DNA of 64,000 nt from Acanthosepion esculentum (taxonomy: Eukaryota > Mollusca > Cephalopoda > Sepiida > Sepiidae). The DNA lies in NCBI GenBank assembly GCA_964036315.1, contig OZ038482.1, forward strand, positions 16,318,069 through 16,382,068, read 5' to 3'. This document shows, in pieces, positions 1 to 11,394 of the stretch. How positions within the stretch are numbered: position 1 is the stretch's first letter; each line of letters opens with the position of its first letter. The position numbers were made by a program, and so were the translations under genes. The notes below the pieces were generated by a model. That model had not been told where the DNA came from, ran no database searches, and saw nothing but the letters and a program-made list of their open reading frames with translations.

Positions 1-63
1 TGTTGTTCTTCCTTCGTTCTACCTTGGGCCATAACCGTGGTGGGAGGATATTGGACCATAACA
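1..63 (+). repeat. Probable 3' end (U5) of the 5' LTR of the gypsy element
   Basis: The sequence directly before the primer-binding site ends in ...accataaca, with a CA end as expected of an LTR. The rest of the LTR would be left of the window, so the boundary is inferred from the position of the primer-binding site. Confidence 0.55.
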
Positions 64-64
64 A

Positions 65-76
65 TGGCGACGAGGA
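65..76 (+). other. Primer-binding site complementary to tRNA-Ser(GCT) 3' end
   Basis: tggcgacgagga starts with TGG (complement of the CCA tail) and continues as the exact complement of the 3' acceptor/T-arm end of animal tRNA-Ser(GCT), which ends ...TCCTCGTCG-CCA. Twelve bases match; the thirteenth diverges. The tRNA identity rests on remembered tRNA sequence, not on a search. Confidence 0.7.
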
Positions 77-80
77 CTGA

Positions 81-220
81 AGAAACAAACTCTACGCGGA
101 GAAATCCTAAAAAAGTATACTGAGAAAACTTCAGAAACAAACTCTACGAGGAGAAATCCTAAAAAAAAGTATTCTGAGGAAACTCAAGAAACAAGTTCTA
201 CGTGGAGAATCTACAAAAAT
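81..220 (+). repeat. Three tandem ~54-bp repeats in the gypsy leader
   Basis: Copies begin near 81, 133 and 187, each with agaaacaa-(g/c)ttctacg-ggagaa followed by an A-rich run. The third copy is shortened. They lie between the primer-binding site and gag, so they are part of the untranslated leader. Confidence 0.75.
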
Positions 221-400
221 TATTTTACTATCGGTCGTCCATAACAGAGGCGACGTTGGTAGTGAGAAAAAAAAAGTTATACGCGAACATAAAAAAAGGA
301 AAAAAAAGAGAATTTTCTTTTTGGACACCCACTTTACAGTAGTAACAAAGACCTGAAGTCTAAACTAAAAGAAAAATACTTACACATAATTACGGTAAAT

Positions 401-1742
401 ATGGAAGACTTTAAGGAAACCATATTGGAACTTATGAAAATACAATTTGAGCAGCAACAGAAAAACGAATAGAAGCATCTTGAACTACAAGAATTATTGC
501 TACGGGTAATAAAAAATAATGGGCAGAATACCAAAAATGAAACAGTTCTCTCGCAAAATGCTATATGGAGCTCTATCGAAGATTTCACGTATGCACCGAA
601 CGAAGACAAAACCTTCGCAGCTTACTTCAGAAGGTACGAAGATTTATATGAGTTTGATTGCGGGAATTGGTCTGACGCGAGAAAAGTACGTCTACTACTA
701 AGAAAATTAGGGTCATGCGAATACAGTAAATTCGTAGATTTACATCCTACCGAGGAAACCAAATGAGTTAACCTTCAAGGAAGCCATAAAACTGTGAACA
801 GAACTATTTAGCCCAAACACCTCATTATTCCACAAAAGATGGAAATGTCTGAATCTAACAAAAAAGGACAGCGAAGACTATATAACATTCGCTTCCATTG
901 TAAACAAACATTGTGATGACTTTAAGTTATCTGAACTAAGCCCAGACAGCTTTAAATGTTTAATATTCGTTCAAGGCCTGGTTTCGAATAAAGACGCAGA
1001 GATCAGATGCAGAATTCTTACAAAACTGGAGAGTGAACCAGAATTGACGCTACAAAAATTGGCTGAAGACTGTCAGAGATGTATAAGCGTAAAGAAGGAC
1101 TCGAAAGATATAGAAGAGTCTGGCATCGCTCACATACGTAAAGTACAACGACAAACACGTTTTTGTCCCTCCTCAAAAACAAACCAAACTAATTTTCCCT
1201 CCTCAAAAACAGGTCAAACAAATTTTTCTACTTCAAAAAGTCAATATCATAAAAAATTACCACCCAGTCCATGCTATCGCTGTGGGACTTTGCATTGGTA
1301 TAAAGATTGTCCATATCGCTGTAAGACTTGTCTGTCGTGCAAAAAAGTGGGTCATAAAAGTTCTCATTGTTGGACTAGGAAAGAAAGCAAAAGCAGAGTA
1401 AGGGTCACTAGGACTGACCAAGCGGACGAGACAAACATACGAAAATACGTGCAAGTAGAAATGTTAAACAGAAAAGTCAGACTACAATTGGATTCCGATT
1501 CGGACTTAAACATTATTAACGTACAAACATGGAGAAAATTGAACAAGCCAACCATGTTGAGAACCGATAAAAATGCTAGATCGGTAACTGGGAGAAAAAT
1601 AAAATTTGAAGGAGAAGTTATTATAAATGTGACATTCAATGGAATGACCAAAAAATTAAAAATGTATGTGCTAAGAAACACAGAAAATTTATTTGGAACG
1701 AACTGGATGCAGAAATTCGGATTTATTGGGATTTATCAATAA
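401..1742 (+). pseudogene. Gypsy gag-protease, broken
   Basis: Gag starts at the ATG at 401. In-frame TAG at 470-472; the frame reopens to the TGA at 764-766, where coding continues in another frame with a further TGA at 795-797. The last open part (from about 1044) carries a capsid-like region, then two zinc knuckles near 1270-1370 (C-x2-C-x3-H-x4-C and C-x2-C-x4-H-x4-C). These are RNA-binding in Gag proteins. A retroviral-type aspartic protease follows near 1450-1730. Its active-site segment reads LDSDSD, where the family normally has D-T/S-G/A; the third residue is Asp, so catalysis is doubtful. Frame ends with TAA at 1740-1742. Confidence 0.85.
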
Positions 1743-1799
1743 GTACGTACTGCCAAAAAGGTAAAGTTTATCGACCGAGGCAGATAAATTAAAGGAGAA

Positions 1800-3338
1800 A
1801 CTAAAAGAGAGTTTCCCCGAAGTATTTTCAGTCGGCCTCGGGAGGTGTAAAAAAATGGCAGCAAAAATCGAAATAAAAGAAAACGTACAACCTATCTTCA
1901 AGAAGAAAAGGAACGTACCTTTTGCTTCAATAGAAAAAATAAATCAAAAGTTAGATAAACTCGAAAAAATCGGTATATTGACAAACGCAGAATATAGTCA
2001 ATGGGCCGCACCTACGGTTTACGTCAAAAAGAAATCGGGTGAGATACGAGTATGCGCTGATTTCTCAACGGGATTGAACGCAGCGATAAAGGATTACCAC
2101 TATCCTCTACCCAGTCCAGAAGGAGTGTTCACAAAATTAAACGGAGGAAAATTTTTCTCTAAAATGGACTTGAACGAAGCGTACCTACAAATACCAGTAG
2201 ATGAGGAAAGCTCGAGATGTTTGTGCATAAACACACACAAAGCATTATACAAGTTCCAAAGATTACCATTTGGGATTAAAGTCGCGCCGGCAATATTTCA
2301 ACAAATAATGGATACTATGCTAGGAGGACTTGATTTCACGATTGCATACCTGGATGACATACTGATAAATAGTAAAAACATTGAACAACACTGGGAACAC
2401 GTTCAAAAGGTTTTCAGAATACAAAACTATGGTTTCAAGGTGAAAAAAAAAACAAATGCGATTTCTTTATGAAGGAAATAAAATATCTGGGCCATATCAT
2501 CGATGAAGAAGGAAGACGACCAGGCCCAGAAAGGGCAACGGCAATTTAAAAAAATGTCAGCTCCAAAAAACGTAGCCGAATTACAAAGCTTCTTAGGCTT
2601 AGTGAATTATTACCAAGAATTCATTCCAAACATGCATAAATTACGCGCACCCCTAAACGAACTGTTGAAGAAGGAAAAAGTTTGGGAATGGAAAGATGAA
2701 AGCCAGAAAACGTTTGACAAAATAATTAAGATGCTAACCGCGGACCTATTTTTAGCGCACTATGACCCCAAATTAGAAATAATAGTCGCAAGTGACGCGA
2801 GTGCCTATGGAGTCGGGGCATGTATACTGCATAAAATGCCGGATGGGACAATAAAACCCATCGCGCATGCTTCAAGAACTTTGAAACCAACAGAAAAAAC
2901 TACTTACGAATCGAAAAAGAAGTGCTGGGGATTATTTTTGCAGTTACAAGATTACATAGATATATTTACGGGAGATTTTTTACTTTACAGACGGGTCACA
3001 AGCCGTTATTAACAATATTTGGATCGAAGAAAGGTCTACCCGTTTACACAGCAAATAGGTTACTAAGATGGGGTACAATTTTACTGAACTACAATTTCAA
3101 ATTGGAGTATCTGCCAACGAAAAAAATTGGGCATGCAGATGGTCTCTCGAGACTAATACCTAAGAAAACGGAGCCAGTGGAAGATTCCGTAATCGCAGCC
3201 GTACGAAATGAAGAAGATATCAGGACATCACTATGTAGTACAGTTCGAAACTTCCCTGTCACACTACAAGAGATAAGAAATGAAGTAATAAATGATGAAT
3301 TCATAAAAGAAACATTACGATTGCGTTTAGGCATATAA
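1800..3338 (+). pseudogene. Gypsy reverse transcriptase and RNase H, frameshifted
   Basis: Coding similarity starts near 1800 in the protease-RT linker (FPEVFS). The RT palm runs to about 2450 and has the metal-binding motif YLDDIL near 2349-2366. A frameshift lies in the A-run at 2442-2452. A stop plus second frameshift lies at 2544-2552, and a third shift near 2910. RNase H of the RT-RNaseH type follows (IIVASDASAYGVGACIL near 2780-2830), then the connection after RNase H (LLRWGTILLNYNFKLEYLPTKK). The frame ends at 3338 with no integrase zinc-finger or DDE core. Two of the three shifts sit in or beside A-runs, so they could be slippage mutations or assembly errors. Confidence 0.9.
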
Positions 3339-3387
3339 CAGACTGTCGCCGCTGGGTGTTGAATTCAATGTCAACATTTATGTTTAC

Positions 3388-3409
3388 ATACGCTCTATCC
3401 CTGATATCG
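3388..3409 (+). repeat. Left 22-bp direct repeat flanking the AT satellite
   Basis: Matches 5683-5704 in 21 of 22 positions (one T/C difference). The core tatccctgatatcg is identical. See the satellite entry. Confidence 0.9.
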
Positions 3410-3420
3410 AACATACGATA

Positions 3421-5657
3421 AAACTGTATTTTTATCATATTATATATAACTATATTTTTATAATATTATATATAACTATATTATCATCATATTATATATA
3501 ACTATATTTTCATCATATTATATAAAAACTATATTTTTGTAATATTATATATAACTATATTTTTATAATATTATATATAACTATATTTTTATAATATTAT
3601 ATATAACTATATTTTTGTAATATTATATATAACTATATTTTTATAATATTATATATAACTATATTTTCATCATATTATATATAACTATATTTTCATCATA
3701 TTATATATAACTATATTTTTGTAATATTATATATAACTATATTTTTATAATATTATATATAACTATATTTTTATAATATTATATATAACTATATTTTTGT
3801 AATATTATATATAACTATATTTTTATAATATTATATATAACTATATTATCATCATATTATATATAACTATATTTTCATCATATTATATATAACTATATTT
3901 TTATAATATTATATATAACTATATTTTTATAATATTATATATAACTATATTTTTATAATATTATATATAACTATATTTTTGGAATATTATATATAACTAT
4001 ATTTTTATAATATTATATATAACTATATTATCATCATATTATATATAACTATATTTTCATCATATTATATATAACTATATTTTTATAATATTATATATAA
4101 CTATATTTTTGTAATATTATATATAACTATATTTTTATAATATTATATATAACTATATTTTTGTAATATTATATATAACTATATTTTTATAATATTATAT
4201 ATAACTATATTTTTGTAATATTATATATAACTATATTTTTATAATATTATATATAACTATATTTTTGTAATATTTTATATAACTATATTTTTATAATATT
4301 ATATATAACTATATTATCATCATATTATATATAACTATATTTTCATCATATTATATATAACTATATTTTTATAATATTATATATAACTATATTTTTATAA
4401 TATTATATATAACTATATTTTTGTAATATTATATATAACTATATTTTTGTAATATTATATATAACTATATTTTTATAATATTATATATAACTATATTATC
4501 ATCATATTATATATAACTATATTTTTATAATATTATATATAACTATATTTTTGTAATATTATATATAACTATATTTTCATCATATTATATATAACTATAT
4601 TTTCATCATATTATATATAACTATATTTTTATAATATTATATATAACTATATTTTTGTAATATTATATATAACTATATTTTTATAATATTATATATAACT
4701 ATATTATCATCATATTATATATAACTATATTTTCATCATATTATATATAACTATATTTTTGTAATATTATATATAACTATATTTTTATAATATTATATAT
4801 AACTATATTTTTATAATATTATATATAACTATATTTTTGTAATATTTTATATAACTATATTTTTATAATATTATATATAACTATATTATCATCATATTAT
4901 ATATAACTATATTTTCATCATATTATATATAACTATATTTTTGTAATATTATATATAACTATATTTTTATAATATTATATATAACTATATTTTTATAATA
5001 TTATATATAACTATATTTTCGTAATATTATATATAACTATATTTTTATAATATTATATATAACTATATTATCATCATATTATATATAACTATATTTTCAT
5101 CATATATATAACTATATTTTTGTAATATTATATATAACTATATTTTTATAATATTATATATAACTATATTTTTATAATATTATATATAACTATATTTTCG
5201 TAATATTATATATAACTATATTTTTATAATATTATATATAACTATATTTTCATCATATTATATATAACTATATTTTTATAATATTATATATAACTATATT
5301 TTCATCATATTATATATAACTATATTTTCATCATATTATATATAACTATATTTTTGTAATATTATATATAACTATATTTTTATAATATTATATATAACTA
5401 TATTTTTATAATATTATATATAACTATATTTTTGTAATATTATATATAACTATATTTTTATAATATTATATATAACTATATTATCATCATATTATATATA
5501 ACTATATTTTCATCATATTATATATAACTATATTTTTATAATATTATATATAACTATATTTTTGTAATATTATATATAACTATATTTTCATCATATTATA
5601 TATAACTATATTTTTATAATATTATATATATAACTATATTTTTATATTATATATAAC
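3421..5657. repeat. 26-bp AT-rich satellite with a 7-monomer (182-bp) higher-order repeat
   Basis: About 86 monomers of 26 bp share the core attatatataactatat. They differ in the following eight or nine bases, giving four main types (ttataat, ttgtaat, ttcatcat, atcatcat). The type beginning ttatcatcat starts at 3481, 3846, 4028, 4314, 4496, 4704, 4886, 5068 and 5481. Many intervals are exactly 182 (7 x 26); the others are other multiples of 26 plus small indels. The usual order in one 182-bp unit is atcatcat, ttcatcat, tgtaat, tataat, tataat, tgtaat, tataat. No coding capacity. Confidence 0.97.
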
Positions 5658-5682
5658 ACTGTTGGATAGTACTGACCTCAAT

Positions 5683-5701
5683 ATACGCCCTATCCCTGAT
5701 A

Positions 5702-5704
<3 letters not shown>
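5683..5704 (+). repeat. Right 22-bp direct repeat flanking the AT satellite
   Basis: Partner of 3388-3409, directly followed by the (TG)n tract. Confidence 0.9.

Positions 5705-5770
<66 letters not shown>
5704..5770. repeat. (TG)n microsatellite
   Basis: Uninterrupted GT dinucleotide run of about 66 bp. Its reverse strand gives a meaningless (Thr-His)n frame. Confidence 0.98.
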
Positions 5771-5772
<2 letters not shown>

Positions 5773-6595
5773 GGAGATTTCTGTTGAATATTAATGAACG
5801 AAAGACAGAGGTAATAAACAAGTTGTTCAATTGAAGCACCAGGAATTCTAGCTTTCCGTACATTTGGGGGTATTTTCATGGAAGTGATAACGTGATAATT
5901 CTTACAAGCGTCCGTCCATACAGAAGATGGGAAGATAAAAGAAATAAAATAATTGATTTCTCGCTACTAGACGTTAGGTGTCATTTACGGCTAACCTCCT
6001 AAAGATCTGTCTAATAAATATACAATTGGAGCTCCACCCATTTGGATTCTTCATAGCAACCCCTCCCCCCAAGTTATTATCTTAGCTACTCCTCGTTTAC
6101 GTAAGATAATTTCTTATCTCATCCAGTAAAGATTTCCACTCAATAATTGCTGGGTCCGAATGTTTGTGCTGATATTTGATGCCATATAAGATTCCCAGAA
6201 AAGATTCCAATCTTCCAGTCTCAGAACATTCACAGAAAATAACGAAAAACTGTCTACGTCTATGCTCTATAGGGAAATGGCATTAAAATTCTTCCATGGT
6301 GTAATAAAATGAAATTTAAGGAGTGGGGTCTCATATGCCATCTAATATGATGTAACGTTATTTATTTACGTCGATTGAAAAATATGAAATGCCCAGTCCC
6401 AAGCATATCTCCACACCATCAGGGTTTTAGTGACCTACAATAATAATATAATCATCTCAAACCCGTTGTATACTTTTGTATACTGTCTGAGTGGGTCACG
6501 TGTAATTCATGTCAGAGAGAAGTTATTCCAAAAGACCTACTGTACAAGGAGCTAGCCTCAGAGAATAGAACGAAGGAAAGTCTCTATCTTCGTTT

Positions 6596-6598
<3 letters not shown>
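5771..6598. other. Unique-looking intergenic DNA
   Basis: No coding frame, RNA gene or repeat recognised. Confidence 0.6.

Positions 6599-6665
<67 letters not shown>
6599..6665. repeat. (TA)n microsatellite
   Basis: Pure AT dinucleotide run. Confidence 0.98.
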
Positions 6666-6667
<2 letters not shown>

Positions 6668-8240
6668 GTTAATGAATACGAATGCCGTCAGGTTGGAGGA
6701 CATTATAAGGGAACGTTCTCGATGGCGGCTAGAACTACCCAGAGATCTGAAATGAGAAGTGATTCTTAATAATGTTGCTGAAGTAATGCCGTTGGTGTTA
6801 CTCTAGTCTTGGTTGGCAGCCAGTCTCAGATAAGGACAATTTATACCTCCACAGGCTTGTATACATAATCACGCACGAAAAAGACTTATAGTGAAAACTG
6901 ATTGCAAATCTGAAACTAATGTAAAAAAAAAGTTCGTTGTTTTCGACCTCGTTTTGGCTGTTATGACGTCACTAGTGCAAAACGACCTTCCAACAGACAA
7001 TATTGGTAGAGTACAGAGGGAAGATATGATGCATGGTCAACTGCCTCTCTTTCGTGCAACTTTTCCCACTGGGGAGGAAGCAAACATTTACAGACAAACT
7101 TTCTGGGTCACTCACGGCGGATACAGTCTGACAGAGTAACATTAATTAAGCATACACTAACGATTGAATGAAAAATGGTCCGAGAAACTGGCGTATCATT
7201 CGACCTCAAGACTCTCGGAAACAATTCGGAATTAAGCTTAAATCTTTACTCCTGTAGCAAATAATAATACAAAATAGACTACAGAATGCTCACTGTTTAC
7301 CTCTTACCATGACCGAATGTAAATTTGAGTATCTAACAAATAGTTTTTTTTTTTTTATAAAATTGAAAACATTCAGTATAGGTGAATGAGCACTGCCCCA
7401 CAAACCATTACTTTCATCAAACACAGAAATACATCTTAATATTTACTAAGATGAATTCGGTTTGGCAGATGGTCAAATGAGAGAAAAACTGATTTAGTAT
7501 TTTGATTAAAGAGTGCTCACATACGTTTTAAATTGGCAGCCAGCATCCTAGTTTTTATCTAGTTTCGAACACTTAGGAATCGAACGGAAATACGCAATTA
7601 ACTCAGTCGTGGAGCCGTACAACGTCGATATCTTTTTTTAAATGACAATCTACATTAAAGGTCTGAGGATATTCTACTTTCATGTCTGCCATCTTTGTTA
7701 GATTTATTATGAAGTTTCTATCAGTTTCCTGTCAGATCTTCTTCGTATTTTCGCTTATTCTAACATGAAATATTAACATTATTCTAAGACTTATTTGGGC
7801 TATCATCATAAATTTAGTTATTTGGTTCTACGTTTTGTAAAATAGGCTTCCCAGACTTTTTCATATTCTCTAACATGATTTATTGCTATTTATTTAATCC
7901 AGTATTCTAGATTAGGGGCAGATTATGACCACTAATTTTTAAAACTTGTTCTATTTTTTCTTTTGTGTTAACTTTCCACATTTTCGTTTAATTTATCTGT
8001 TATTTAATACTTTGTTCACGTTTCTTGAAGACGATTAATGAAAGGTTTCATTTACAATAAGGGAGCTCTTCAGTGAAATGAAAACAAAGATCTTTGTTCC
8101 CAATAATTATTGAATATTTTATGGCATGAAAAAAACGTTCATATTATATCAAGTCATTTCAGATCAAACGCGGTCGACTTGATAAGACTCAGGGGAATTA
8201 GTGGCGTAAACTCTGCGGGTGATTAGTCCTTTGTTTATTT
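6666..8240. other. Intergenic DNA, no supported gene
   Basis: An 82-codon open frame at 6891-7139 (+) has no recognisable domain and is treated as chance. The rest is AT-rich sequence without visible structure. Confidence 0.55.
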
Positions 8241-9034
8241 TAGATTTCCATTCAAAATAACCAGGTATGCTTTATGTGAATGGCACAACTTTTCAGAGTT
8301 TTACCATTTTTCACTTTCCCTCTCATTTTATTCCATTTTTTTTCTTTCTGCTCTTATTTGCTTCCGAAGTGGCGTGTCGAATAGATGGTTGCGTGTATGG
8401 GCGCATATCTTTGTGCGTATATATTGTATGCATACATGCGCGTATGTGTGTATGTAATAGTTGTCTCTCTGTATGTAACCTTTGATGTGTGTCGATGTCT
8501 GTGTAGGTGTTCCTGTGGGCGTGACGCGTGTATGCATATATGCATATGCGCGTGAGTTTGCGTGTAAGGGGCGGTTTACATGCATTGCTGCGTACGTGTG
8601 TGCACGTCGAATTTCTACTTTGATTCTTTAAGAGATCAGCTTTTCTCTTTGCCAATTTACGGACCGTAAAAGACATTTACAGTCCTGGAAGAAATGATTT
8701 GCGAGATAAGAGTGAAGTTAAAGAGAGTTAAATGAGTTGGTTGGCTTATAGCTGGCTTGAAATAACTCGGATAATAAATTGCTTGAAGGGTGACTTATCT
8801 TTGGAGAGGAAAAAGACAGTCCTGAATTCGTCCTCTCGCCGAGAAAGATAATCCTACGACTGAACGCTCTACGGCCAACAAATGTCCAAATGTTAATCAA
8901 TGTCGTTCTAACATTCAGTCTACACATAAGCCGAGAGAGACTTACTGGAGTTCCTATATGTGTCGGTGGAGAATACAAAAAAAATATGCAAGTGCGGCTT
9001 TGTGTATGTGTCTGTGCGTGCGTACACGCGTGTG
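8241..9034. other. GT/GC-rich cryptic microsatellite region
   Basis: 8380-8600 and 8995-9034 are irregular gtgtatgtgcgcgtgt-type sequence (degraded TG/CG repeats). Open frames on both strands here are low-complexity translations. Confidence 0.6.
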
Positions 9035-9095
9035 GGTGCGCACAGATTGGTTATTTTCTAAGTGTAGCTTAGATGTGGCACAAGGACGAAAGGAT

Positions 9096-9185
9096 GGGGC
9101 ACCTAGTGAGGATCGAACTCACTTTTCAGTCGTAACTGATCTAGCGAGACAAGCTTGCGAGCCATTACACCACGGCGAGGTGCGC
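9096..9185 (-). repeat. tRNA-like SINE monomer 1
   Basis: On the minus strand it has tggtgtaatggctcg (A box-like) and gagttcgatcctcac (B box-like: GTTCGATCC). The acceptor stem is degenerate (gcgcacc against ggtgcccc). It is about 90 nt, longer than a tRNA, because of extra sequence between anticodon and T arm. Not a functional tRNA gene. Confidence 0.8.
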
Positions 9186-9245
9186 AAAATTGTGACAAAA
9201 TTAATTTTCCAAGCGTAGCTTAGATGTGGCACAAGGCCGAAAGTA

Positions 9246-9336
9246 GGGGTACCCACTGAGGATCGAACTCACTACGCAGGCGTAATTGTTCTAGCGAGAC
9301 AAGCATTACTAACCATTACACCACGACGAGTTGCCC
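9246..9336 (-). repeat. tRNA-like SINE monomer 2
   Basis: Same family as monomer 1. On the minus strand it has tggtgtaatggttagtaatg and gagttcgatcctcag. Its inner tail is ctttcggccttgtgccacatctaagc, ending ...cttggaaaatt before monomer 1 starts. Confidence 0.8.
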
Positions 9337-9372
9337 AAAATGTTGAAAGTTTACCCCTGTAGTAGGGGGTCT

Positions 9373-9445
9373 GCTTACAGTACCAGGTGTTCCCAAGCGG
9401 TCCCCCATCTAAGTACTGACCTGGCTCTACGATGCTTAACTTCGG
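9373..9445 (-). pseudogene. 5S rRNA-derived segment (about nt 47-119 of 5S)
   Basis: The minus strand reads gaagttaagcatcgta, then gtcagtacttagatggggga, then ccgcttgggaacacc, matching the 3' two-thirds of animal 5S rRNA including the internal promoter region (A block, intermediate element, C block). The first ~46 nt of 5S are missing, so it cannot make a normal 5S RNA. It forms the 5' head of the composite SINE. Confidence 0.88.
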
Positions 9446-9463
9446 TGAGGTGCGCACAGATTG

Positions 9464-11306
9464 TCTATAAAGACTTTGTTCAATTTACATTTGCATCTAC
9501 TTAAGGTGTAACTATCAAACAAAATGGAGACATGATATTTTAATTAACATTTTCCTATCTAGATTTTCGATCGACAAAAATAAGAGATACAGACTATGTG
9601 AGTTCTCCGGCTTAACTCCTTGACACTTCTGTTTATTCTTACAGAATCTGATGATATGCCTGCAAGGTAGTTGATATTAATAAGGATAAGGTTGTTGCTG
9701 CTTATTTTCTGTTGGTATGTGTAATGGCCTGTGCGTTGTAGATGGACCAATACTATTTATATTATCGATATTTCCAACATACAAGATTCAAGTAAACAAC
9801 AATAACTCCAAATTGTTGATCAACAAATATATATTGAAATAACATACAAGAACAAACATGTAATAAAACTGTGTCCAATGTATAGAGTAAGAGAAAGAAA
9901 TTGTTCCCCTTTAACCGTAGATTGATTTGTAATTGATTGTTCGAAGAAAGTTCTCTTGAGAGAAAAATGTTCAGAAATCAATATTAGAGCAAGTCTGCAT
10001 GTTACGAATAGATAACACAAGAATGCAATTAATTAAAAATGTGTTGTGTTATAGAATGGTACGAATCAACAGAGTTCTAGTTGATTGAGATTGGCTAAAG
10101 TACAGAGAGAAATGTCAGTTTATATTACAAAATTCTGTGTCTGTGTGTGCGTTTGAAATGTTATGAGCAAGATCGTAGATTTGTTTTGACAGGCGAAATC
10201 TTACTGGATCTTTACCGACGACTCGTGAAAAGTCGCCCCTTTAAAAACAAAAAGTGTTGGGTAGGCTTCCACGGAAACGCGGGAAAACTTAATCTTGCAT
10301 TAAAAATATGTGATTGGTTAAAAATAAACCAATCACTACACTCGTACTAACAGAACAGGCAAGCAAGCTGAAAACCAAACGATTCAAAGAAACGACTGCG
10401 ATAACTAAATTGTCCTATATAAAGGTAGTAGTGATTTATTAGCCAATCGCAGGCGAATAAAATGTGGGCGTTGAAAAACATATCAACCGCTACATATGCG
10501 TCTGCGGAGCTACATGATCTTTGGACGGCGTTGTGATCATGGAATCATCCATTTTACACTGTATGGGAGCTAGTAATTGAAGTTAAAATATTGTCAGGTG
10601 AAGTCTGCTTTGTGATGTATTCTAGGATGTCTTCACTTTATGTGGGGATGACCATACGCAAAAATATATGGGCCAAGGAGAGGACCCACGACCAATCACG
10701 CTGGTGTCTATATTGCACAGAACCTCCGGCTCTCTTAATGCAAAGATGAAGGTGCTGTGGGAGGTTTACCGTGATGTGCCTTCTCCCGTCTAAAATGAGA
10801 AGAGATTCTACGCTTGAACCCGATACTGAATTAAAATTGTACCTCTTACGTGATGCACATTATGGCGTGCAGCTGATGCAACCCAAGTGAGAAAGATAAA
10901 AGAAGTAGCTGAGTAATCGAAATGACGTGGTTCTGGTTTGTTAAAATTAGCGAGAGAATGTGTAAGAAACAAAATGATTCGTTTGACTGAAGAGACTTGA
11001 GTGGAAACAAGACATCTCACAGCTGACTCCCTCCGCTGGTACAACTGATTAGATTCGCTAATTGTTAGCTAACCCACTTTAGGCCGAGCTGCGCTATAGT
11101 GATGCTTCGAGTTATTGCAGCCGGTTCCCTGTTTACACATTCCATCAGATTACAGACAAAGACTTTCCAATAGAAGCATTTTGCGTTGCAGCAAGATTCC
11201 AAGTGGAAAAAATATAAAAATCAGCATTCGAATTCCTACCATTAACCAGTAAGCAATAACACCCGGCTGTAAATATACAATTCGGCAACTGTATATGCGC
11301 GTTTTG

Positions 11307-11313
<7 letters not shown>
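9464..11313. other. Intergenic DNA, no supported gene
   Basis: No open frame with recognisable domains. It contains CCAAT/ATTGG motifs, a perfect inverted repeat at 10310-10336 and a tatataaagg TATA-like string near 10420. It could be an old LTR or promoter-like repeat, but termini were not found. Confidence 0.5.
10310..10336. repeat. Perfect 10-bp inverted repeat with 7-nt loop
   Basis: gtgattggtt (10310-10319), loop aaaaata, aaccaatcac (10327-10336). Each arm contains an ATTGG/CCAAT motif, so the site carries two opposed CCAAT boxes. Confidence 0.9.

Positions 11314-11374
<61 letters not shown>
11314..11374. repeat. (TA)n microsatellite
   Basis: Pure TA run, directly left of a foldback repeat. 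Confidence 0.97.
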
Positions 11375-11375
<1 letters not shown>

Positions 11376-11394
11376 CGAAATGTACTAAGTGTGA

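Larger units (their letters stand above)
1..3356 (+). mobile_element. Decayed Ty3/gypsy LTR retrotransposon (K02A2.6-like lineage), 5' part through RNase H
   Basis: Gene order gag, protease, reverse transcriptase, RNase H is readable on the plus strand behind a tRNA primer-binding site. The gag style (FRRYEDLYEF...LLLRKLG), the paired zinc knuckles and the RT/RNase H block resemble the K02A2.6-like gypsy lineage of invertebrates. The reading frame has stops and frameshifts in gag and pol. No integrase or 3' LTR follows; similarity stops near 3340-3356, just before the AT satellite. The 5' LTR lies mostly left of the window. The element cannot code for a full polyprotein. Confidence 0.93.
9050..9448 (-). 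mobile_element. Composite SINE: 5S rRNA-derived head plus two tRNA-like monomers
   Basis: Read on the minus strand: a 5S rRNA-like segment (9445 down to 9373), a short linker, tRNA-like monomer 2 (9336-9246) with tail, tRNA-like monomer 1 (9185-9096), and a tail containing the module (c)ttgtgccacatctaagctac. The whole 399-bp block is flanked by a perfect 15-bp direct repeat (ggtgcgcacagattg, 9035-9049 and 9449-9463). This is the expected target-site duplication if the block was copied and inserted as one unit. Both tRNA heads keep A-box-like and B-box-like promoter elements. No coding capacity; such elements rely on a partner LINE. Confidence 0.85.

Noticed and set aside
6891..7139. 82-codon plus frame as a small gene
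   Set aside because: No domain, no signal peptide, no repeat-independent support; length is compatible with chance.
8323..8676. 117-codon minus frame rich in His/Thr/Arg
   Set aside because: Comes from a degraded GT/GC microsatellite with several overlapping low-complexity frames.
9096..9336. Functional tRNA genes
   Set aside because: B boxes are good, but the cloverleaf is not maintained, the length is about 90 nt with surplus sequence, and they sit in a target-site-duplicated SINE.
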